64,000 bases of DNA, taken from contig CAJUSW010000002.1 in assembly GCA_910589485.1 (NCBI GenBank), positions 186,001 through 250,000 on the forward strand. Reading direction: 5' to 3'. A program made the translations under genes and the position numbers. Of the stretch, positions 8,689 through 17,180 are shown piece after piece. The stretch comes from an uncultured Duncaniella sp. Lineage in GTDB: Bacteria > Bacteroidota > Bacteroidia > Bacteroidales > Muribaculaceae. The number at the start of each line of letters is the position of its first letter. The first letter of the stretch is position 1. A model generated the notes under the pieces. The model worked only from the letters and a program-made list of their open reading frames with translations. It ran no database searches and had not been told where the DNA came from.

Positions 8689-10185
8689 ATGCGTATTGTC
8701 GAGGAAATAAGGCTGGCGTTCAATTCTCCTGAATCACTGGTAAGTCTGATCAATGATCGGTCCGAGGAGCTGTTTGTATATTTCAACACCACGGTGGCAT
8801 ATCTCAATGAGGATCGCGAAATGTGGTATGGATTGATACTCAATCATATATCTGAATTGCGCAGGCTCGACTATAGTAATACCTATGTTCGGGCTTTTGT
8901 AACTTATCTTCTTGACATTGTGTGCCGGTTCGGTCAACGCTCACCTATGGTACTGCTCATGCCCATTATCAAAAAGCATGGCATAGCGGTGGGCAACAGG
9001 CTTGAGGCTGAGAGCATGATGCTTTATCCTCCTGTGACGTCCCCATCCCAACTGATCGACCGATTGGAAGGAATGTGCATGCTTCTGCAGGAAGAGTATG
9101 ATGGAAACAGTTCCGAGGAAGGTGCTTTAAGGGCCGCTCTTTTGAGGCACTATGCTTACATGCTTGAAAACACATCGCAGGAGCTGATCGAGAGTTACCG
9201 CTCACGGGTGGAGGTTCTTGCCGAGACGTATAGCGTGCTCAATCTGATAATCGATGATGTACGCGACGGAAGTCATACATCCGGTTCACTGCAGGCAGAA
9301 ATCGACCTCGCACTTGAGCATAACGACGCTCCGGCCATAGCGCATGAGTATGCCCGGGATTTGACTGAAGATGATGACTCCTATATAGAAGAACTTAATG
9401 CCTCGGAGGCGACATTTGCAGCTATTCGCAAGATATCAGCGAATACTGTAAGGAACATGAAACTCAGCGGACGTGGAGAGGAGATAATTACAGCAACCAA
9501 AGATCTGGAAGCATACATGTACCGATATGGCAACATGCACTATGCAAAAATTGCCTCCGCGCTCGAAGCACCTTTTCCCGAACTGAACGAGAAATTTGAT
9601 GTCATAGACTGGGGATGTGGACAATCAATTTCCACAATGTCATTCATCGAAAATACCGGTGCGGAATTCATAAATATGTTGGTGCTGATAGAGCCCTCGT
9701 CCGTGGCGCTTTCCCGTGCAGTAGCCCATTGCCGGAAGTTATTGCCGGATACTCCCATCGTACACATCAATAAGGATTTCGACAGCCTTCAGGCCGACGA
9801 CCTTCCACGAGCCTCATCGGGCACTACTATCAATATATTCTCCAATGTGTTGGACATGGAATCTTTCTCCCAACTACATTTGCTCGAGATGGTGCGATCC
9901 AGGCTGACGGAGAGGAATTATTTCATTTGTGCGAGTCCGGCAAAATCGGTCATAGACAATGCCCGTATAGAGTCATTTCACGATTCTCTACGGAATAGTC
10001 ATCCTGATTCCTACTGTTTGTATCACAATGAGACAAACGATAAATATGGTCCTTACTGGATGTGCAATAACCAATATAACGGATATTGTCGCCGGCATGG
10101 AGGATGCAACTACTGCAAAGACTACTCCCCGACTCTTGGTTGCGCAAACAAATGGACAAGAGTCTTGAAAGTATTTTCAATCTGA
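8689..10185 (+). CDS. Methyltransferase-like protein with Cys-rich tail, last cassette gene
   Basis: The 498-residue chain has a long helical N-terminal part (1-280) of unknown type, then a Rossmann methyltransferase-like domain: motif I FDVIDWGCGQSIST (303-316), an acidic strand LVLIEPSSVALSRA (331-344) and a motif IV-like region INIFSNVLDM (381-390). The C-terminal 60 residues carry Cys at 443, 459, 467, 473, 476 and 485 with nearby His 446 and 470 (RHGGCNYCKDYSPTLGC), suggesting a zinc or iron-sulfur site. It resembles the Cys-rich end of the DUF1848 protein in character but not in motif. SAM binding is inferred from motif I. The target is unknown. Confidence 0.75.
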   Translation: MRIVEEIRLAFNSPESLVSLINDRSEELFVYFNTTVAYLNEDREMWYGLILNHISELRRLDYSNTYVRAFVTYLLDIVCRFGQRSPMVLLMPIIKKHGIAVGNRLEAESMMLYPPVTSPSQLIDRLEGMCMLLQEEYDGNSSEEGALRAALLRHYAYMLENTSQELIESYRSRVEVLAETYSVLNLIIDDVRDGSHTSGSLQAEIDLALEHNDAPAIAHEYARDLTEDDDSYIEELNASEATFAAIRKISANTVRNMKLSGRGEEIITATKDLEAYMYRYGNMHYAKIASALEAPFPELNEKFDVIDWGCGQSISTMSFIENTGAEFINMLVLIEPSSVALSRAVAHCRKLLPDTPIVHINKDFDSLQADDLPRASSGTTINIFSNVLDMESFSQLHLLEMVRSRLTERNYFICASPAKSVIDNARIESFHDSLRNSHPDSYCLYHNETNDKYGPYWMCNNQYNGYCRRHGGCNYCKDYSPTLGCANKWTRVLKVFSI

Positions 10186-10302
10186 AGGTATTCTCAATCA
10201 GCATATGGAGCCTCAATAGTGGTATTGAAAGTGCTTAAAGCCAAATGGATGTTTAGCACCGGCAATATCACAAGCTGTTACTGACGATTGTGCCCGGTTG
10301 TA

Positions 10303-10935
10303 TCAGTTGTTGCTGACAAGCATTCCCGAGGCAACTGTATCGGCCACATTCTGTCCCTTTGTAGCCCGGATTATCTCGATGGCAAAGGGGAGTGTTGTGC
10401 CCGGTCCTTCCGATGTGATAAGGCCAGGCTCGACCACGACTGTCTGCGTGACATACTCTCCGCCATTTGCATTGATGGCATCCCCGAGTCCGGGATAACA
10501 GGTGGCTTTCTTCCCTTTGAGCACGCCAAGCGGAGCAAGCACCACTGCAGGGCCTGCGCATATTGAGGCTATACGGCCGTTCTTCCCGGCGTGTTCCATT
10601 ATCATATTCCTGACATCGCTGTTGGCTGCTAAATTCTGTGCGCCCGGATCTCTGCCCGGGATGATAAGCCAGTCGGCATCAGCTGTATTGACCTGCGATA
10701 TGAGTGAGTCGGCCACAAGGATCTGCCCGGTGGCACCCTTTATCTGAAGATTATCCCCGACAGCCACAGTAACCACATCTATAGAAGCCCTGCGCAAAGC
10801 ATCTACCGTGGCCGTGGCCTCAACCTCCTCCACACCCGGAGCGAGGAAGATATATGAAGTTTTAGCTGTCATACCCATAGAACCTAAAAATATTGAAAGA
10901 GCCGCAACGGCACCTTTAATAATTGAATTGTACAT
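10303..10935 (-). CDS. DJ-1/PfpI family protein, exported
   Basis: The protein has 210 residues. An N-terminal hydrophobic segment (IIKGAVAALSIFLGSMGMTA) acts as a signal peptide or anchor and is unusual for DJ-1 relatives, which are mostly cytosolic. The core shows LAPGVEEVEA with the conserved Glu (39) and the nucleophile elbow ASICAGPA with Cys 126, as in DJ-1/YajL. The family includes chaperones, glyoxalase/deglycase-like enzymes and amidases, so the exact activity cannot be given. The gene converges on the four-gene cassette, 117 bases away, and lies downstream of the DUF2795 gene, from which a terminator separates it. A poorly matched GTGCTTAAA/TTTAGCAC hairpin sits near 10231-10258. 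Confidence 0.88.
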   Translation of the reverse strand: MYNSIIKGAVAALSIFLGSMGMTAKTSYIFLAPGVEEVEATATVDALRRASIDVVTVAVGDNLQIKGATGQILVADSLISQVNTADADWLIIPGRDPGAQNLAANSDVRNMIMEHAGKNGRIASICAGPAVVLAPLGVLKGKKATCYPGLGDAINANGGEYVTQTVVVEPGLITSEGPGTTLPFAIEIIRATKGQNVADTVASGMLVSNN

Positions 10936-11104
10936 ATTGTTAAAATATCTACTAATTCCAACATCCCGCCTGCGATAAAGTTCGGCTCTTCATATGCTAT
11001 AATATTCAGCTAATTCAAACAGATATTCTCCATATTTTAAAGGAGCAAAATGCCCATATTCGCAAACATATGCAAAGGTTATTCATGTTTTGGCTAAAAC
11101 AAAA

Positions 11105-11147
11105 AATCAATCGGACAAACAAACGCATGGTGTTTATCCGATTGATT
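11105..11147 (-). terminator. Terminator of the DUF2795 gene
   Basis: A 16-base stem with one mismatch (11105-11120 with 11132-11147) closes an 11-base loop. On the minus strand it is followed by TTTTTTGTTTT. The other side is also T-rich (TTTAATTTTTTTATTT), so it may work both ways. It isolates the DUF2795 gene from the DJ-1-like gene. Confidence 0.85.
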
Positions 11148-11177
11148 TAATTTTTTTATTTACAGACCTGTAGGGAC

Positions 11178-11399
11178 TTAGTATTCCTCCTCGTTGAAGA
11201 AGAAGTCTTCTTTGGAGGGGTAGTCGGGCCAGATGTCTTCGATGCATTCGTAGGTTTCGCCTTCATCCTCCATTTCCTGGAGGTTCTCTATTACTTCCAT
11301 AGGTGCGCCCGAGCGCATGGCATAATCGATGAGCTCCTCGCGTGTTGCGGGCCAGGGTGCGTCCTCAAGTTTGGAGGCGAGTTCAAGTGTCCAATACAT
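11178..11399 (-). CDS. DUF2795 domain protein, 73 residues
   Basis: This small acidic protein matches the short DUF2795 proteins common in Bacteroidetes: LEDAPWPATREELIDYAMRS is the family core, followed by an acidic tail ending in FFFNEEEY. No function is established that I know of. It is a single-gene unit with its own strong promoter (11484-11514) and its own terminator, so it is probably well expressed. It lies between the DJ-1-like gene and the end of the division cluster. Confidence 0.88.
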   Translation of the reverse strand: MYWTLELASKLEDAPWPATREELIDYAMRSGAPMEVIENLQEMEDEGETYECIEDIWPDYPSKEDFFFNEEEY

Positions 11400-11483
11400 G
11401 TTCGTCTATTGTGAGAAGTTAGTTATTTATGTTTTTTGCCGTGGTTAGCCGTGATCTTTACGGCATTTTGCGGGAAAGTGGCG

Positions 11484-11514
11484 CAAAGATACGTATTTTC
11501 TCTATATATACAAA
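11484..11514 (-). promoter_or_regulatory. Promoter of the DUF2795 gene
   Basis: On the minus strand TTTG (11511-11514), 19 bases and TATCTTTG (11484-11491) form a near-perfect Bacteroidetes promoter. Transcription would begin about 80 bases before the start codon. Confidence 0.7.
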
Positions 11515-11673
11515 TCCATCTGCGCATTGGTTGCACGGAGTGGGCGAAAATTTGCACTTTCACCTATCCGCGCCCGTGATGGTTTCCTGAAACGGCACAC
11601 ACGGGATGGATGATTTCGCCGGAGACCGCTCCCGAGTGCGGGTACACAAGGGGACGGTTCCGACGGAGATGGA

Positions 11674-13128
11674 TCAGTAGCTGAATGTGGTGCCCGATCC
11701 GGTCGACGAGGGGATGTTGTGCTGACCGGTGTCGTAGGCTCCGTTGCGCACATTGTCGATGATGCGGCGGTTGCGCTGATAGGCAGGATACTTCTCCAGA
11801 GTGTCGCATATCGAGTCGTCATCGAGCTGGTTGAGGCCGAGTATTATGGCCGATGAGCGCTCCTTCCCTCCGGTGAGGTCCTGGATCTTATCCATGCCAT
11901 ACTCCTCGCCGATGCGCTCAGTCGAGATCTTGGCCTCGGGTTTCTCGGGCTTCACCACTTGGGGAGCAGGTTCGGCCACAGGAGCCTGCGGCTGGTTCAC
12001 CTGAAATTTCACGGTGTTGCCCTGCTGGGTGGTAGACGCTCCACGCTTATATCCTCCGAAATCAAATCCGGTGCCGTTGTGGCCCGATCCCTGCTCGCCG
12101 TTCATCAGCGAGTCCTCCTCACCGCGCAGAGTGATGTCAAATCCGGCGGCGAGAATGGTGATTTTCACCTGGTTGCCGAGCGATTCATCGTATCTCACAC
12201 CCCATATTACGTCCACGTCGGTGTTGATCGAGCTGATGAACTGGGTGAGCTGCTTGGTCTCGCTCATGAGGAACTTGTCCTCGGCGTTGGGGTTGAAGAA
12301 GATACAGAACAGCAGTTTCTTCGATCCCATGATGTCGCGGTTCTTGAGCAGAGGCGAGTTGAGGGCATCCTGAATAGCGGCGGTGACACGGCCTTCGCCC
12401 TCGCCGTATCCGGTGGAGATGATGGCGGCGCCACCGTTGCGCAGGGTGGTGTCCACATCGTTGAAGTCAAGGTTGATCTTGCCGTTGTGGGTGATGAGCT
12501 CCGAGATGGATCGGGCGGCTATCGACAGGGTATCGTCGGCCTTGCCGAACGCGTTGATGAAGTCGAGATCGCCGTAGATCTCGGTGAGGCGCTCGTTGTT
12601 GATCACCAGGAGGGCGTCGACATACTTGGCCATCTCATCGGCACCGGCCAGGGCCTTCTTGATCTTTACCTGTCCCTCGAAAAGGAAGGGGATGGTTACG
12701 ATACCCACTGTGAGGAGTCCGCGCTCCTTGGCCACGCGGGCCACCACGGGGGCTGCTCCGGTGCCTGTGCCGCCACCCATACCGGCGGTCACGAACACCA
12801 TCTTGGTGTCGTCGTCAAACAACTGGTTGATCTCGTCGGTGGCATCCTCGGCAAACGCGCGGGCCTTCTCGGGCTTGTTGCCGGCGCCGAGGCCGTCGCC
12901 GATCTGCAGGGTATTGGGCACCTCGGAGTGGCGCAGGGCCTGGGAGTCGGAGTTGATGTTGACAAACGATACGCTCTTTATCCCTTCGCGGTACATGTGG
13001 TTGACGGCATTGTTGCCGCCACCGCCCACGCCAACGGCCTTGATGATGATGGGTTCCGGATCGTTCTTGTGGGCTTCGGCAAATGCCGAGGCATCGTCAA
13101 TATTCTGATTGTGGTTATATGATTCCAT
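11674..13128 (-). CDS. ftsZ: Cell division protein FtsZ
   Basis: FtsZ is the tubulin-like GTPase that forms the division ring. At 484 residues it has GVGGGGNNAVNHM (33-45), the signature GGGTGTG (118-124) and the T7 loop region (LDFNDVDTTLRNGG). A disordered Pro/Gln linker (VNQPQAPVAEPAPQVVKPEK) precedes the C-terminal peptide YPAYQRNRR, which binds FtsA. A tail of about 30 residues rich in Ser, Gly and Thr extends beyond this peptide. It is the last gene of the division cluster, 76 bases after ftsA on the same strand. I see no hairpin with a T-run in the 270 bases that follow it. Confidence 0.98.
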   Translation of the reverse strand: MESYNHNQNIDDASAFAEAHKNDPEPIIIKAVGVGGGGNNAVNHMYREGIKSVSFVNINSDSQALRHSEVPNTLQIGDGLGAGNKPEKARAFAEDATDEINQLFDDDTKMVFVTAGMGGGTGTGAAPVVARVAKERGLLTVGIVTIPFLFEGQVKIKKALAGADEMAKYVDALLVINNERLTEIYGDLDFINAFGKADDTLSIAARSISELITHNGKINLDFNDVDTTLRNGGAAIISTGYGEGEGRVTAAIQDALNSPLLKNRDIMGSKKLLFCIFFNPNAEDKFLMSETKQLTQFISSINTDVDVIWGVRYDESLGNQVKITILAAGFDITLRGEEDSLMNGEQGSGHNGTGFDFGGYKRGASTTQQGNTVKFQVNQPQAPVAEPAPQVVKPEKPEAKISTERIGEEYGMDKIQDLTGGKERSSAIILGLNQLDDDSICDTLEKYPAYQRNRRIIDNVRNGAYDTGQHNIPSSTGSGTTFSY

Positions 13129-13204
13129 TCTTGTGATGTTTCAGCTTGAGATTACTTGTTGGGGGGTGTGAAAGTCCCGGAGAGAGGGAGCGGGTGGGTG
13201 GAGA

Positions 13205-14665
13205 TTATTCCTCGTCCTCCTCTTCTTCAAAAGTATCGGTGATGATGTTGGCTACCTTGGCTACGAGAGCATTGTATCCTCTCACGAAGGGATTGGACTT
13301 CTTGCCGCCGTTTTCACCTTTCAGGTTACCGTTTTCGCCTGTCGAAGGGATGCCGGTAGGGGTAGGTTTCGGAGGCTGGCCCGGTACACGGGTGCCGATC
13401 GTGCCGGCTTGCTGGGTATTATCAGGAACCTCGGGAGCGGCAGGTTGTGTATAGCCACCTGTGGAGGGTGTGGTGGTTACTACCGGAGCCTGAGGCTGCT
13501 CGATGATCGGTTTAGGAGTCTCTACCGGACGCTGGCTCATGCACTCCTGCGGGTCGCTCTTGGCGGCCTTGTTGAGTATCGAGAGCACATCCACCGAGTC
13601 GGCCACCTGGATGCGTCCGTCGAGGATGCGCAGGCGGTTGCCGGGAACACCCGAGCGCACCTTCATGCCCGAGAGCTGTTCGAGGCGCTGGTTGAATCCT
13701 TTCAGGCGGGCGCCCTTGCCCACGATGACTATTCCCTCGGGTAGCTTGGAGGGGATAAGTCCGGCATATTTTATCTGCTCGCAGATGTTGATGATGATCT
13801 CGCAAGCGCGGGCCGACACGTAGTTGTTGATGGCTACGAAATCGGGCTGTACGGGCGAGTAGGCGGCCTCGAGGGTAGGGAATGCCGATCCGCCGGTGCG
13901 TTTCAGCTCCTCGGCCTGCTCCTCGAGATAGTTGAGGGTGGTGATGTCGCGGGTGATGTTGCGTGATCCCATGGGGAGGACGGCGAGGTGTACGAGCACG
14001 CCACCGCGGTAGATGGCTACCGTAGTGGTCTCGGCACCGAAATCCACCAGCATGCAACCCAGTTTCTTCTCATCGTTGAGCAGCACCAGGTCGGCCAGCG
14101 CGAGCGGACGCACGAATGTGTCCATGATCTTGAGGCCGAGGCGTTCCTCGATCACCACCGAGAGGTTGCGCAACAGCTGGTTGCGGCAACTGATGAGGTT
14201 GAGCCGTGCGAGAATGTGCGATCCCATCTCCCCCTCGGGCTTGCGTGTGGCCTTGCCGTCGACCTGGAGTTCGCGCGGAGTCACTGTGACGATGCTACGC
14301 TCGTTCATGGCATAGTCGAGAGCCTCGCGGGTGATGTCCTCGATGATATCGTGGGTGATGATTGTCTCGGAAGCCAACCGGCGTTCTATATCCACGCTCT
14401 GGGCCGAGAGAGAGCGTCCGCCGAGGCTCAGATACACACCTTCTACCTTACGGGGGGCCTCACGTTGCTCCAGACGGCTGATGACATTTCTCACGGCCTG
14501 GGCGGTCTCCACGATGTTGCGGATACAGCCGTAGCGCACTATGTCGGTGATGGGTTCCTCTTCAACGGCTTTGACGTTGAGTGCTCCATCGGGACCTACC
14601 GATCCGGTAGCTCCTTTTATCTTGGAACTCCCTATTTCAAGGGCTATTATTATTTTTTCTTCCAT
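13205..14665 (-). CDS. ftsA: Cell division protein FtsA
   Basis: FtsA is the actin-like protein that ties FtsZ to the membrane. The 486 residues begin with the phosphate-1 loop (IIALEIGSSKIKGATG) and contain a second nucleotide-binding block (GCMLVDFGAETTTVAIYRGG) and IVIVGKGARLKGF. Unlike the E. coli protein, about 75 residues of Pro/Thr-rich linker follow the core before the amphipathic membrane helix NPFVRGYNALVAKVANIITD and an acidic end. The leader carries a palindrome with tandem ATAACC units (14674-14722). It lies between ftsQ and ftsZ as in other Bacteroidales. Confidence 0.97.
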   Translation of the reverse strand: MEEKIIIALEIGSSKIKGATGSVGPDGALNVKAVEEEPITDIVRYGCIRNIVETAQAVRNVISRLEQREAPRKVEGVYLSLGGRSLSAQSVDIERRLASETIITHDIIEDITREALDYAMNERSIVTVTPRELQVDGKATRKPEGEMGSHILARLNLISCRNQLLRNLSVVIEERLGLKIMDTFVRPLALADLVLLNDEKKLGCMLVDFGAETTTVAIYRGGVLVHLAVLPMGSRNITRDITTLNYLEEQAEELKRTGGSAFPTLEAAYSPVQPDFVAINNYVSARACEIIINICEQIKYAGLIPSKLPEGIVIVGKGARLKGFNQRLEQLSGMKVRSGVPGNRLRILDGRIQVADSVDVLSILNKAAKSDPQECMSQRPVETPKPIIEQPQAPVVTTTPSTGGYTQPAAPEVPDNTQQAGTIGTRVPGQPPKPTPTGIPSTGENGNLKGENGGKKSNPFVRGYNALVAKVANIITDTFEEEEDEE

Positions 14666-14673
14666 ATCGTGTA

Positions 14674-14722
14674 TTCGGGCGATGCCCGAAGGTTATAGGG
14701 GGTTATATGGTTACGAGGTTAA
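14674..14722. repeat. ATAACC/GGTTAT repeat with palindrome, ftsA leader
   Basis: A 7-base palindrome arm pair (TTCGGGC GAT GCCCGAA, 14674-14690) lies 8 bases from the ftsA start and is followed outward by GGTTATAGG, GGTTATATGG, GGTTACGAGG and GGTTAA units. It follows the same plan as the elements near murG, asd, dedA, rpe and panB. Confidence 0.65.
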
Positions 14723-14784
14723 TAAGAGCTTTTTCGTTCGAAATATGCACTGAGGGCATTTCATAATCTTCTCATTGAGTTCAC

Positions 14785-15690
14785 TCAATGAGAATTCTTT
14801 GCAGGGATTGGTTTCTCGGAGTGGGCAGCTTGGCCGGGAACAGTCTGGCCTGGAGCCACGTTGTCGCCCGCGAGCATGGCATCGATAGCCACTATCTCCT
14901 CATCCTCGTGGGTTATCACAGGCACATCGGCCGCCTTGCGGTGACGCTTCGTGGCCACGAGCTGGCCGTTCCACTTCAGCGACAAGGTGTCATATTTCTC
15001 CCATCCCTGTTTCACGAGCACACGGTTGTAGAATGTGCGCAGATCCTCGAGCTTCGACTCGAAATTGGTGGGTGCGCCCAGATTTATCACATGTTCGCGT
15101 ATGTTAGGGATCAGGATGATGTCATTAGGCGACTTCACCTTTATCATGCCTATATAGGCGTTCCAGGTGGAGTCGGACGCGATATAGTCGACCAGCGGCA
15201 TGAGCGACAGGGGTGTGAACGCCGAGTAGGCCTGATCGAAATGTCCCTCGATGATGGGTACGCTCTTATGGTAGCGGGCCGAGGCCTTCACCCGCTTGCC
15301 CGAGCGGTTGACGTAGTAGCTCGACGTGCCGTCAAACACTCTCAGCACCGGCACTATCGGGGTCACCGATATGCGTATCGAGCCGTCGGTGTATCTCACC
15401 ACGCTCGCGTCCTCGATCTTGTCGAGGTCAAGCAGGCGGTGGCGTATCTCCTGGGTATTGATATTTGCCAGGGCCAGTCCCTTGGCGCGCATGGGCAGGC
15501 TGTCGAGTTCGCGTATCAGCTCAGCCGGGGTGACAAAGCGGGTAGCGCCCCCGTCGCCGTCGGCATCCTCCACGGTCACTGTCATGCCCGTGCACATGGC
15601 GTCGTCGTTCTCGCGGGCGGTCATGGTGAGAGCTATCACCAGATACACGGCGAGAAGTATTGAGAATAATATTTTAAGATACTTGTTCAA
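14785..15690 (-). CDS. ftsQ: Cell division protein FtsQ
   Basis: FtsQ is a bitopic divisome protein linking early and late division proteins in the periplasm. It has 301 residues. A single N-terminal membrane segment (KILFSILLAVYLVIALTMTA) is followed by a POTRA-type domain (about 50-120, with DKIEDASVVRYTDGSIRISV) and a beta domain (about 120-235, with PIIEGHF). A 60-residue disordered tail rich in Ala, Pro and acidic residues ends it. It sits between murC and ftsA. Its order in the cluster and its topology support the call although sequence conservation in this family is weak. Confidence 0.9.
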   Translation of the reverse strand: MNKYLKILFSILLAVYLVIALTMTARENDDAMCTGMTVTVEDADGDGGATRFVTPAELIRELDSLPMRAKGLALANINTQEIRHRLLDLDKIEDASVVRYTDGSIRISVTPIVPVLRVFDGTSSYYVNRSGKRVKASARYHKSVPIIEGHFDQAYSAFTPLSLMPLVDYIASDSTWNAYIGMIKVKSPNDIILIPNIREHVINLGAPTNFESKLEDLRTFYNRVLVKQGWEKYDTLSLKWNGQLVATKRHRKAADVPVITHEDEEIVAIDAMLAGDNVAPGQTVPGQAAHSEKPIPAKNSH

Positions 15691-15769
15691 CTTCCGATTC
15701 TATTTTTGCACAATTTTTTGGCACTATCATCAGGCCGGTGTCCTATCCCCGAAGCCGGGGTGGCTAACC

Positions 15770-17143
15770 TCATTCGCTGATTTCCGCGACGAGCTGGGGC
15801 AGGTAGTTGCATATGTCGCCGGCACCGGCTGTCAAGAGAATGTCAAAGTTACGATTTTTGAGCGTTTCCACCAATTTTTCTTTGGGTATTAATATTTTAT
15901 CGGCGGTTTTAACATTATCGAATATCAGCCTGGATGTCACACCCTCGATCGGCTCCTCGCGTGCGGGATATATGTCGAGCAGAATCACCGAGTCGGCATC
16001 CGAGAGAGCCTCGGCAAACTCGGGGGCGAAATCGCGGGTGCGCGAGTAGAGGTGAGGCTGGAAAGCCACCGTGAGTTTCCTGCCGGGATAGAGGGCCTTG
16101 ACCGAGGCGATGGAGCTCTTGAGTTCCTCGGGATGGTGGGCGTAGTCATCGATTATCACCCTGCCGGTGCCGTTGCGCTCCTTTAGCCATGTCTCGAAGC
16201 GGCGTTTGGTGCCCTGATAGGAGGAGAGCGCCTGGCGTATGGTCTCGGGATCGAAAGCCTCGGTCACGCATACCGCCGCAACAGCCGCTATCGCATTCTC
16301 GATATTCACCTCGACGGGAACGCCGAGATTGATGTTGCGTATGGTGCCGCGGGGGGTCACGATGTCAAATGTTATGGTGCCGAGGGTGCGCCTGATGTAG
16401 GTGGCATGGAAATCGCCCTTGTCGCGCGAGTAGGTGTACACCTTCACTCCCGGAGCGGGGCGGGGTTTCAGTTTCAGTCCTTCGTGGATTATGAGCACTC
16501 CGTCGGGGCGTATCAGTTCGGTGAAATGGGCGAAGCTCTCCAGGTAGGCCTCTTCGGTACCGTAGATGTCCAGATGGTCGGGGTCGGTGGCGGTGATCAC
16601 GGCTACCGAGGGGGTGAGGCGGTGGAAGGAGCGGTCATACTCGTCGGCCTCGATAACCGAGTAGGGCGACGAGGGGGAGAGCAGGAAATTGCTGTTGTAA
16701 TTCTTCATCACGCCTCCGAGGAATGCGTTGCCCCCTATTGTGCCGCTCTGGAGTATATGTGCGGCCATGGACGATGTGGTGGTCTTGCCGTGGGTGCCGG
16801 CAAAACACAGGCTGCGGGAGTCGCGGGTGATGAGCCCGAGCACCTCGGAACGCTTCATCACCTTGAATCCGCCCTTGCGGAAGTATTCGAGGATGGGCAT
16901 GTCGTCGGGCACCGCCGGGGTGTACACCACCAGTGTTGTCTCGGGATTGCGGAAATCCTGAGGGATAGTCCCGGCGTCGGGTGAGAATGTGATGTCTACC
17001 CCCTCGGCCATGAGGGCTGCGGTGAGATCGGTGGGGGTGCGGTCATATCCCGCCACCTTTTTCCCTTTCGACAGAAAATAGCGCTCGAGCGCTGCCATGC
17101 CTATACCGCCGGCTCCTACGAAATATACATTATCCATAGTCAT
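15770..17143 (-). CDS. murC: UDP-N-acetylmuramate--L-alanine ligase
   Basis: MurC adds L-Ala to UDP-MurNAc in the cytosol, the first step of stem peptide assembly. The 457 residues begin with the Rossmann GxGGIG loop (VYFVGAGGIGMAALE) and carry the Mur ligase ATP loop FAGTHGKTTTSS (114-125), the metal region EADEYDRSF, and DDYAHHPEELKSSI near the C-terminal domain. It lies 37 bases after murG and 79 before ftsQ. The length matches the family. Confidence 0.97.
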   Translation of the reverse strand: MTMDNVYFVGAGGIGMAALERYFLSKGKKVAGYDRTPTDLTAALMAEGVDITFSPDAGTIPQDFRNPETTLVVYTPAVPDDMPILEYFRKGGFKVMKRSEVLGLITRDSRSLCFAGTHGKTTTSSMAAHILQSGTIGGNAFLGGVMKNYNSNFLLSPSSPYSVIEADEYDRSFHRLTPSVAVITATDPDHLDIYGTEEAYLESFAHFTELIRPDGVLIIHEGLKLKPRPAPGVKVYTYSRDKGDFHATYIRRTLGTITFDIVTPRGTIRNINLGVPVEVNIENAIAAVAAVCVTEAFDPETIRQALSSYQGTKRRFETWLKERNGTGRVIIDDYAHHPEELKSSIASVKALYPGRKLTVAFQPHLYSRTRDFAPEFAEALSDADSVILLDIYPAREEPIEGVTSRLIFDNVKTADKILIPKEKLVETLKNRNFDILLTAGAGDICNYLPQLVAEISE

Positions 17144-17180
17144 CGTTTTTTAGTCCTTACTTATCCTTACTAAACCTTGC

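Noticed and set aside
10231..10258. Terminator between the cassette and the DJ-1-like gene
   Set aside because: The GTGCTTAAA/TTTAGCAC stem has a bulge and no T-run follows.
11959..13122. Open frame of 387 residues on the plus strand
   Set aside because: It is antisense to ftsZ, with Val/Gly/His-rich sequence typical of the shadow of a GC-rich gene; no domain is visible.
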